A stretch of 25,057 nt of DNA from JABMMZ01 sp044377005 (GTDB lineage: Bacteria; Bacteroidota; Bacteroidia; NS11-12g; UBA955): positions 1 to 25,057 of the forward strand of contig JBILJV010000031.1 of NCBI GenBank assembly GCA_044377005.1. The letters are read 5' to 3'. The notes below the pieces were generated by a model. The model worked only from the letters and a program-made list of their open reading frames with translations, was not told where the DNA came from and did no database searches. Position numbers and translations under genes: made by a program. Positions 8,840 through 15,020 of the stretch are shown piece after piece. Numbering within the stretch: the first letter of the stretch is position 1; each line of letters opens with the position of its first letter.

Positions 8840-9745
8840 ATGGAATTTTATAGTCATGGTAAAATAATGCTTTCAGGCGAATATGCGGTGCTTTATGGTG
8901 CTACTTGTTTTGCTTTGCCTACTAAGTTAGGGCAGAAAATGGAAGTCACTTATACGCCTTCCGAGGAGCAACATTGTATCCAATGGCACAGTTACGATTC
9001 AAGCATGAACGAATGGTACTTTGCTGAGATTCAATTACCCCACTTTTTTGTAACCCAAACCAGTTCCAGTGATGTGTCCATTCAATTGTTTCGTTTTTTA
9101 AAAAATGCACAAGTCTTAAACCCACATTTTCTCTCAGAAAAAGGGGTTTACTTGGTGAATAATTATTTGGAATTTGACAAAGAAGATGGCTTTGGAAGCA
9201 GTTCTACTTTAACTAATAACATTGCATTGTGGGCCGATGTCAATTCATTTTCATTGCACTTCAACGCTTTCAAAGGCAGCGGTTTTGATGTGGCTGTGGC
9301 ATTAAATGGTCAACCACTTTTATACACCATGAATGGTAATCAACCGCTTGTTGAAATTGTTAATTGGCAAAAAAACTTTACCGATAAACTGTATTTCGTT
9401 TATCTCAATAAAAAACAAATTAGCAGAAATCAACTGACTGCTATTCAACACCCCATTGATCACAATCAAATTGCGCAAATCACTAATATCAGCAAACTGA
9501 TAGCCGCCAATGACGATTATTATGAATTTTGTTTGATGCTTGAATTAGCTGAAAGTGAAACCTCAAGCTTGTTAAACCGACCTACCATTAAACAGGAATT
9601 GTTCCCCGATTTTAAAGGAAGTATCAAAAGTTTGGGAGCTTGGGGTGGTGATTACATCTTAGCAACTGGCGACAATACCGAAAACTATTTTAAGCAAAAA
9701 GGGTTTCATAAAATATACACCTACCAAGAACTGATTAAAGAATGA
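8840..9745 (+). CDS. GYDIA-family GHMP kinase, candidate phosphomevalonate kinase
   Basis: A 301-residue small-molecule kinase of the GHMP fold. Seen are SHGKIMLSGEYAVLYG at the N-terminus with the conserved Lys8, the phosphate-binding loop DGFGSSSTL around 116-124, the family-defining GYDIA-type motif as GFDVA at 148-152 (Asp150 the likely catalytic base), and GAWGGDYILA at 266-275 as the C-terminal GHMP motif 3. The next gene overlaps by 4 bases (ATGA), so it is translationally coupled to diphosphomevalonate decarboxylase. Bacterial mevalonate pathways need mevalonate kinase, phosphomevalonate kinase and the decarboxylase. Here mevalonate kinase and the decarboxylase are recognisable and no classical phosphomevalonate kinase is seen, so I infer this protein supplies that step. 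The family membership is firm; the substrate is inference. Confidence 0.88.
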   Translation: MEFYSHGKIMLSGEYAVLYGATCFALPTKLGQKMEVTYTPSEEQHCIQWHSYDSSMNEWYFAEIQLPHFFVTQTSSSDVSIQLFRFLKNAQVLNPHFLSEKGVYLVNNYLEFDKEDGFGSSSTLTNNIALWADVNSFSLHFNAFKGSGFDVAVALNGQPLLYTMNGNQPLVEIVNWQKNFTDKLYFVYLNKKQISRNQLTAIQHPIDHNQIAQITNISKLIAANDDYYEFCLMLELAESETSSLLNRPTIKQELFPDFKGSIKSLGAWGGDYILATGDNTENYFKQKGFHKIYTYQELIKE

Positions 9746-10791
9746 ATTATCAAAAAATAGAAGTAGTAAGCAGATGGCAAAGTCCGTCAAATATAGCCTT
9801 AGTAAAATATTGGGGTAAGAAAGATTTGCAGATTCCTTGTAATCCTTCCATCAGTATTACACTCGATAAGGCCATAAGTGATACCAGTATGCAGGCTATT
9901 TATGATGAAAATCAGAATGAGTTAAGTTTTGAGTTTTATTTCGAAGACACCAAAAATCCTAGTTTTGAAGAAAAGTTAAAACCTTTTTTAAACCATGCAA
10001 TTACTTATTTTAAATGGTTGCAACATTACCACGTTATCATTCATTCTAGCAATACCTTTCCACACAGCAGTGGTATAGCGTCTTCAGCGTCTGCCTATAG
10101 TGCTTTAGCTTTAAATTTATGCACATTGCACGAAGCCATCACAGGTCAATCTTTGCCTCACTTTTTCCAAACGGCTTCTTATTGGGCACGCATAGGATCT
10201 GGAAGTGCTTGTCGCAGTGTTTATGGAGGTTACAATGCATGGGGACATAGTAAGAGTATAGCAGGAAGTCATGATGAATATGCGGTGAATATCGATAACA
10301 TAGTTCATCCACATTTTAAAAACATGATGGACAGTATTTTAATCGTAGAAAAAGGCAAGAAAGCGGTTTCAAGTACGATGGGACATGCACTTTTAAAACA
10401 ACATCCTTTTGCAGAAAAAAGATACGAAACGGCCTATCAAAATATTGATTTGTTAATGACTATTTTGAAGGGTGGAGACATGGCTGCATTTATACAATTG
10501 GTAGAATCAGAAGCATTAATGTTGCACTCTTTGATGATGAGTTCACCAACACCGTTTATTTTAATGAAACCGCAAACATTGCAAATTATTGAAAAGGTAA
10601 TAGACTATAGAAATCAAACAGCGGTGAATGTAATGTTTACCTTAGATGCTGGAGCCAATGTGCATTTGTTATATCCCGAAATGGAGAAAACAAATGTGCA
10701 GAATTTTATTGCCAATGAATTGGTTCAACATTGCGAAAATGGTTTGTTTTACGACAATAAAATTGGGACAGGTCCCTCTCTCATCGTTTAA
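9742..10791 (+). CDS. mvaD: Diphosphomevalonate decarboxylase
   Basis: Converts mevalonate 5-diphosphate to isopentenyl diphosphate with ATP hydrolysis and CO2 release. The 349 residues are within the family range. Seen are SPSNIALVKYWGKKD (Lys22, Tyr23, Trp24), the ATP loop SSGIASSASAYSAL with GIASSAS at 111-117, GSGSACRSVYGGY with Arg158, and TLDAGANVHLL with the catalytic Asp302. All residues expected for a true diphosphate decarboxylase are present, which argues against the variant pathway that decarboxylates mevalonate 3-phosphate or 5-phosphate. Its ATG overlaps the stop of the GYDIA kinase (ATGA), and the FAD oxidoreductase begins 5 bases after its stop, so the three genes form one operon. 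Confidence 0.96.
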   Translation: MNYQKIEVVSRWQSPSNIALVKYWGKKDLQIPCNPSISITLDKAISDTSMQAIYDENQNELSFEFYFEDTKNPSFEEKLKPFLNHAITYFKWLQHYHVIIHSSNTFPHSSGIASSASAYSALALNLCTLHEAITGQSLPHFFQTASYWARIGSGSACRSVYGGYNAWGHSKSIAGSHDEYAVNIDNIVHPHFKNMMDSILIVEKGKKAVSSTMGHALLKQHPFAEKRYETAYQNIDLLMTILKGGDMAAFIQLVESEALMLHSLMMSSPTPFILMKPQTLQIIEKVIDYRNQTAVNVMFTLDAGANVHLLYPEMEKTNVQNFIANELVQHCENGLFYDNKIGTGPSLIV

Positions 10792-10796
10792 TTTAT

Positions 10797-12002
10797 TTGA
10801 AACAAAAAGTTGCCATAGTAGGAGGCGGTCCCTCAGCTTTAATGCTGGCAGCTACTCTCGATTTTAGTCAATTTGAGGTTGGTATTTACGAGCAAAACAA
10901 AACACTAGGTCGTAAATTTCTGGTGGCAGGGGATGGTGGTTTTAACCTCACTCACGGGTCCGACTTGGAATTAATGAAGCAACAATACCATCCCAATGGT
11001 TTTTTGGACAAAACTTTAGAAACTTTTTCAAACCAGGATTTAAGAACTTGGCTGCATTCATTGGGAATAGAGACGTTTGTGGGGAGTAGTAAAAGAGTTT
11101 ATCCCATCAAAGGCATTAAACCCATTCAGGTATTGAATACTATTCTACAAAAACTAGAGCAGAAAAAAGTTAAAATAAATACCCAAATGCAATGGACAGG
11201 GTGGACAGAAAATAATGATTTGTTATTTAATGAAACAGAAGTTATTAAAGCCGATTTAATTGTTTTTGCCTTGGGTGGTGCGAGTTGGAGCGTAACAGGT
11301 TCCAAAGGAACGTGGTTGCCTTACTTCAATGAAAAAGGAATAGCAACAGTACCTTTTCAAGCCTCTAATTGTGCCTTTCAAGTGGCATGGCAATCGGCGT
11401 TTATTGACAAATACAATGGTTTTCCGCTCAAAAATATAAGTTTAACATTAGGAAATCACAGTGTAAAAGGGGAGTTGGTTGTAACAAATTTCGGTCTCGA
11501 AGGAAATGCGATTTATGCCTTAAGCAGAGAGATTCAAAATGAGTTAAAAGCCAATTCCAGTTCAACTGTTTTTCTCGATTTAAAACCAATGTTTGAGCTT
11601 GAACAGATGATAGAAAAATTAAAACAAGTCAAGTCAAAAAACACAAGCGATGCACTTAAAATTGGCTTGAATTTCAGCCCAATGCAAATTCAATTGATCA
11701 AACAAAGTATCAGTAAGGAGGATTATGTTGAAATAGATAAATTGGCTGAAAGAATTAAGCGATTACCCTTAAAGATTCTTGCTTCAGCACCTATCGATGA
11801 GGCTATTTCCACAATAGGAGGCATAGCGATAGAAGAGATAGATGAAAGTTTTCAATTGAAAATAATGCCCAATCATTATATGATTGGCGAAATGCTCGAT
11901 TGGGATGCTCCCACAGGAGGTTATTTGTTACAAGCATGCATGAGTATGGGAGTCACCCTAGGGAAAAGGTTGAATGAAGAGTTCAATTTTATTAAGTTTT
12001 GA
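10797..12002 (+). CDS. FAD-dependent oxidoreductase, BaiN/HI0933-like (TIGR03862-type)
   Basis: A 401-residue soluble flavoprotein. The dinucleotide-binding motif is at the N-terminus (VAIVGGGPSALMLA, with GGGPSA at 9-14), the second-strand acid follows in IYEQNK, and GRKFLVAGDGGFNLTHG begins at 38. Near the C-terminus lie ASAPIDEAISTIGGIA and MLDWDAPTGGYLLQACMSMG, which fit the TIGR03862 branch of the HI0933/BaiN family. The reaction is not established; some database names call this branch aminoacetone oxidase-like, and BaiN itself has been linked to bile-acid reduction. The start is TTG at 10797, only 5 bases after mvaD, giving the family-standard short N-terminus. It is the only gene in this operon without an obvious mevalonate role. 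No terminator is visible after it. Confidence 0.88.
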   Translation: MKQKVAIVGGGPSALMLAATLDFSQFEVGIYEQNKTLGRKFLVAGDGGFNLTHGSDLELMKQQYHPNGFLDKTLETFSNQDLRTWLHSLGIETFVGSSKRVYPIKGIKPIQVLNTILQKLEQKKVKINTQMQWTGWTENNDLLFNETEVIKADLIVFALGGASWSVTGSKGTWLPYFNEKGIATVPFQASNCAFQVAWQSAFIDKYNGFPLKNISLTLGNHSVKGELVVTNFGLEGNAIYALSREIQNELKANSSSTVFLDLKPMFELEQMIEKLKQVKSKNTSDALKIGLNFSPMQIQLIKQSISKEDYVEIDKLAERIKRLPLKILASAPIDEAISTIGGIAIEEIDESFQLKIMPNHYMIGEMLDWDAPTGGYLLQACMSMGVTLGKRLNEEFNFIKF

Positions 12003-12174
12003 TTATCATTAAATAACTGTTGTGTAAAAATTCATAGAATATTTAATAATTTAAGTCTAAATTTGGATTAGTCTATTTTATTATAAACATAAAACTTGCA
12101 TTGATTAAATAAGCCTATTCATTCAAAAGTAATAATTGATTAATTTATTATAATTATTTTAAAGCCTTAAACGT

Positions 12175-12193
12175 AACAAACAATTTGTTTGTT
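12175..12193 (+). repeat. Perfect palindrome AACAAACAA-T-TTGTTTGTT upstream of mevalonate kinase
   Basis: A 9-bp perfect inverted repeat with a 1-base centre, ending 7 bases before the -7 box at 12201, so it covers where the -33 contact would be. Its size and symmetry are those of an operator for a dimeric regulator. It lies at the end of the 220-base AT-rich gap 12003-12222, in which I see no coding potential; that gap also has a second TAnnTTTG match (12058-12065) and a weak 7-bp AT-only inverted repeat. Confidence 0.55.
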
Positions 12194-12200
12194 AAAGTGT

Positions 12201-12208
12201 TATATTTG
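12201..12208 (+). promoter_or_regulatory. -7 box (TATATTTG) of the mevalonate kinase-UbiA unit
   Basis: A TAnnTTTG match ending 14 bases before the ATG at 12223, directly after the palindrome. It implies a leader of about 10 bases. Confidence 0.58.
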
Positions 12209-12222
12209 CAAACCGATTATAA

Positions 12223-13167
12223 ATGAATATTAAAGATTCTTTGTTTTACGCCAAAATATTACTCTTCGGAGAATATGGTATCATTGAAGATTCAATGGGG
12301 CTTTCTATCCCCTTTGATAAATTTAATGGGCAATTAAAAAAAGATGGGCGTAACGATTCTTTTTCTATTCAGTCGAATCACGACATTAAAATCTTTTTTG
12401 ATTATCTTAAATCTTTAGAGTCACAGAATACATTAACAAGTCAATTTGATTTTGCTCTTTTTGAACAAGAGATTAATGAAGGTCTTTATTTTGACAGTTC
12501 TATCCCTCAAGGTTTTGGTGTAGGTTCAAGTGGTGCTCTTGTTGCTTCTATTTACGACCGTTATGGACTCAATAAAATTGTATTAAATGCAAATCAAAAT
12601 GGCGATGAAATATTGAAACTTAAACAAGTGTTTTCTCAGTTGGAATCATTTTTTCATGGAAAAAGCTCAGGTTTAGATCCTTTAATTTGTTATTTAAATC
12701 TCCCAGTTCTGATTCAGTCAAAAACAAAATTAGATACTGTTGGACTGCCAACCCCTAATGACAATGGTAAAGGTGCTATTTTTCTAATGGACAGCGGTAC
12801 TACTGGTCAAACCCAAAACATGGTTTCTATTTTCTTGGAAAAATGTAAAAATGAAGGTTTTAGGAATTTAATTAAACACCAATTTAAGAAATACAACGAT
12901 GAATGTATTCATGCGTTTTTAAATAAAGATTTTAAACCATTGATGAGTTCTATTAAGCACTTATCTCAATTGGTCTATGATAATTTCTCACCTATGATTC
13001 CCGATAATTACAAACACCTTTGGAAAGAAGGTATTGAAAGTAATTCATATTACCTTAAATTATGTGGTAGTGGTGGGGGTGGTTATATTCTTGGTTTTAC
13101 CCACGATTACGAATCGGCTGTTGAAAAACTAAAAGGACAGAAACTGCAAGTTATATATACTTTCTGA
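12223..13167 (+). CDS. Mevalonate kinase (GHMP family)
   Basis: Phosphorylates mevalonate to mevalonate 5-phosphate. A 314-residue GHMP kinase with all three family motifs: FYAKILLFGEYGII with Lys11, the ATP loop PQGFGVGSSGALVAS with GSSGA at 101-105, GKSSGLDPLICY with the likely catalytic Asp152, and motif 3 CGSGGGGYILGF with GSGGGG at 282-287. HGKSSGLDP is the mevalonate-kinase form of the catalytic-Asp segment, which separates it from the GYDIA paralogue upstream. N-terminal GEY replaces the common GEH in both kinases of this window. It starts its own transcription unit, separate from mvaD, and its stop shares one base with the next start (TGATG), coupling it to the prenyltransferase. The kinase family is certain; mevalonate as substrate rests on motifs and context. 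Confidence 0.9.
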   Translation: MNIKDSLFYAKILLFGEYGIIEDSMGLSIPFDKFNGQLKKDGRNDSFSIQSNHDIKIFFDYLKSLESQNTLTSQFDFALFEQEINEGLYFDSSIPQGFGVGSSGALVASIYDRYGLNKIVLNANQNGDEILKLKQVFSQLESFFHGKSSGLDPLICYLNLPVLIQSKTKLDTVGLPTPNDNGKGAIFLMDSGTTGQTQNMVSIFLEKCKNEGFRNLIKHQFKKYNDECIHAFLNKDFKPLMSSIKHLSQLVYDNFSPMIPDNYKHLWKEGIESNSYYLKLCGSGGGGYILGFTHDYESAVEKLKGQKLQVIYTF

Positions 13168-14060
13168 TGAAACTAAAGACAGACCAAACATTCTCTGTCA
13201 CTCATCACAAACTTGCACTCAAGGTTATTGCTCTGTTTTCTGTTGTAAGGTGGTATAATATTTTACTAACCATATTAGCTCAATATATTTCAGCTTTTGT
13301 TTTTATTCGCCATTCTAATGGTTCTTATGCCCATATTCTAAATGATTTTAAGTTGCACGGCATTGTATTAGCCTCCATTTTTAGTATAGCTGCCGGTTTT
13401 ATTATTAATAATTTTTACGACTTTGAAAAGGATTTAATCAATCGACCCAAAAACACTTTATTTAACAGAATAATTAGTAAAAAAACATCGTTAAATCTAT
13501 ACATTGCATTTAATATAACAGCATTATTCATCGCTTATTTATCCTCTATTAAAATTGGTGTTTTTTTCACTGCTTTTGTATTAGCTCTTTGGGTTTATTC
13601 CCACAAGTTGCAAAAAATATTCTTCATCAAAGAGTTTGCCGCCGCTATGTTGAGTATTACTTGTTTTTTTGCAGTTTTATTGCATTTTAATACTTTTTAT
13701 ACTTTCATTTTTATTTATGGTGCGTATTTTCTTTCTATTGTTTATGCCCGTGAACTTATAAAACAGTTTTTAAATTACACAGGCGATAAAATATTGCAAA
13801 TACAGTCCATTCCGGTTGTTTTGGGTATGCATAATGCCAAGTCTTTTATTTATTTTGTAATGGTATTATCGCTGCTTTTGGGTGCAGGAATCATTACTTA
13901 TGAGGGGCTTATTACCAAAAATTACTTCGTGCTTTTGTCTAGCATGGTAACTGTTATAAGTTTTGGTTTAATTGAAAAATCAAGATACAAAACTGTACAC
14001 ATTATCTTTAAAATAGTGATTGTAATGGGAATCTTTAATTTACTAACTTTTTTGTTTTAA
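13167..14060 (+). CDS. UbiA-family membrane prenyltransferase (geranylgeranylglycerol-phosphate geranylgeranyltransferase-like)
   Basis: A 297-residue integral membrane protein with about eight or nine hydrophobic segments, which transfers a polyprenyl chain to an acceptor in the membrane. The first Asp-rich motif is intact: INNFYDFEKDLINRPKN with Asn82, Asp85 and Asp89 binding the Mg-diphosphate. The second is RELIKQFLNYTGDK at 195-208. Here Arg195, Glu196, Lys199 and Asp207 are kept, but Gln200 stands where the family usually has the first Asp. Bacteroidota homologues are commonly named after the archaeal ether-lipid enzyme; that acceptor is unproven and a quinone or another aromatic acceptor is possible. 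It overlaps mevalonate kinase by one base, tying prenyl transfer to precursor supply. Its 3' end faces iscX with a 4-base gap and no visible terminator. Confidence 0.86.
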   Translation: MKLKTDQTFSVTHHKLALKVIALFSVVRWYNILLTILAQYISAFVFIRHSNGSYAHILNDFKLHGIVLASIFSIAAGFIINNFYDFEKDLINRPKNTLFNRIISKKTSLNLYIAFNITALFIAYLSSIKIGVFFTAFVLALWVYSHKLQKIFFIKEFAAAMLSITCFFAVLLHFNTFYTFIFIYGAYFLSIVYARELIKQFLNYTGDKILQIQSIPVVLGMHNAKSFIYFVMVLSLLLGAGIITYEGLITKNYFVLLSSMVTVISFGLIEKSRYKTVHIIFKIVIVMGIFNLLTFLF

Positions 14061-14064
14061 AGGT

Positions 14065-14301
14065 TTATTTTTGATTGTCTCGCCATTCATACACCCACTG
14101 ACTTTGAATCATCTCTAAGTGTCCTTCATTACACTCTTCTTTAGTGCCTTTGAAATTTGGTATTTCTAATACCCACTGCATCAATTCAGTAAATCGGATT
14201 CTGTAAATCTTGGATTCTCCAAAATCATCGCCAAATCTTTCGTACAATGCCATCGCTATGTCTTCGTGGTCTTTCCAGTGTATTGGGAGTTCAAATGTCA
14301 T
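14065..14301 (-). CDS. iscX: Fe-S cluster assembly protein IscX
   Basis: A 78-residue acidic protein of the IscX/YfhJ family, thought to modulate cysteine desulfurase IscS and act as an iron-dependent regulator of Fe-S assembly. It is slightly longer than the usual 66 or so. Recognisable segments are IHWKDHEDIAMALYERFGDD, the RFTELMQWVLEIPNF strand-helix and the C-terminal SQWVYEW. It lies 12 bases after the ferredoxin gene on the same strand, the fdx-iscX order found at the end of canonical isc operons. The iscS, iscU, iscA, hscA and hscB genes are not in this window. It converges on the prenyltransferase gene. Confidence 0.93.
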   Translation of the reverse strand: MTFELPIHWKDHEDIAMALYERFGDDFGESKIYRIRFTELMQWVLEIPNFKGTKEECNEGHLEMIQSQWVYEWRDNQK

Positions 14302-14313
14302 TTTTTATATAAA

Positions 14314-14643
14314 TTAGTGTCCAATGATAAGCGATTGGTCGGGGATAGTAACCGTTAAATTTTCGTCTTCTTCTAACACACATTGGCAAGCTAATCTTGA
14401 ATTGTATTTAGGATTACGAGCGCGGTCAACAAAGTCTTCTTCCTTGTCTGTAATTTCTGAAAGGCTGTTTGCCCCTTGTTCAACATAAATGTGACATGTG
14501 CTGCAAGCACAAACAGCACCGCAATTGTGATGTAAATGTACGTCGTTATCTAAGGCAACATCTAATATCATTTCGCCAACCTCTATGTCAACGGTTAATG
14601 ATTCTTTATGCGATTCTTCAAAATTGAAAGTAATTTTAGGCAT
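14314..14643 (-). CDS. fdx: [2Fe-2S] ferredoxin, ISC/adrenodoxin type
   Basis: A 109-residue cytosolic electron carrier for Fe-S cluster assembly. The ligand pattern C-x5-C-x2-C plus a distal Cys is seen: Cys41, Cys47, Cys50 and Cys86. Two extra cysteines (Cys45, Cys88) occur within the same CGAVCACSTC and LACQC segments, as is common in ISC ferredoxins. The C-terminal TVTIPDQS is also typical of the bacterial Fdx group. It leads a two-gene unit with iscX, and a TAnnTTTG box on the minus strand lies 14 bases upstream, overlapping the stop of the membrane-protein gene. It could also serve other reductases, but the iscX partner favours Fe-S biogenesis. Confidence 0.95.
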   Translation of the reverse strand: MPKITFNFEESHKESLTVDIEVGEMILDVALDNDVHLHHNCGAVCACSTCHIYVEQGANSLSEITDKEEDFVDRARNPKYNSRLACQCVLEEDENLTVTIPDQSLIIGH

Positions 14644-14657
14644 GATTAATAGAGTGA

Positions 14658-14665
14658 CAAATTTA
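14658..14665 (-). promoter_or_regulatory. -7 box (TAAATTTG, minus strand) of fdx-iscX
   Basis: A TAnnTTTG match on the minus strand. Its upstream end overlaps the stop codon (14663-14665) of the upstream membrane-protein gene. It would give a leader of about 10 bases and make fdx-iscX independent of the ABC-F unit. Confidence 0.5.
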
Positions 14666-15016
14666 AGGATTTTTTGTTTGTTTTAATGTGGGTTTTGCAA
14701 TCAATAAAAATATAAAAAAGGAAAGAAGACCCAAACCGAAAGGAATGGCTGCAAAATGTTTGAAATTTAAGTCATAGAATTCAGCAATCATCCAAGTACT
14801 ATTAGCTATTATCCAAAATAGAATAGACAAGTTAGGGAAAAGTTTGCTGCGGTCATCTGTACTAATAATAACCATTATTAAAGCCACAAGAATAGTAGGA
14901 ATGGCCATTATAACACCCAAAACATCCCAAACAAATAACCAACACAAATCCTTAATTAACCACAGTGGAATATGGATAATTTCAAGCCAATAAAGATAAT
15001 GTGGCTTATTTTTCAT
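14663..15016 (-). CDS. Small hypothetical membrane protein
   Basis: A 117-residue protein that I do not recognise. Hydrophobic stretches at about 11-30, 32-52, 62-80 and 88-107 suggest four transmembrane helices, with a charged loop STDDRSKLFP between the second and third and a basic tail KPTLKQTKNP. There is no signal peptide, cysteine pair or catalytic motif. It starts 4 bases after the stop of the ABC-F gene on the same strand, so it is almost certainly co-transcribed with it. The coding assignment rests on the tight spacing and the consistent hydrophobic pattern; function is unknown. Confidence 0.72.
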   Translation of the reverse strand: MKNKPHYLYWLEIIHIPLWLIKDLCWLFVWDVLGVIMAIPTILVALIMVIISTDDRSKLFPNLSILFWIIANSTWMIAEFYDLNFKHFAAIPFGLGLLSFFIFLLIAKPTLKQTKNP

Positions 15017-15020
15017 ACAA

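Noticed and set aside
12058..12065. Second TAnnTTTG box (TAAATTTG) far upstream of mevalonate kinase
   Set aside because: It is about 157 bases from the start codon and such 8-mers arise by chance in AT-rich DNA; the box at 12201 is better placed.
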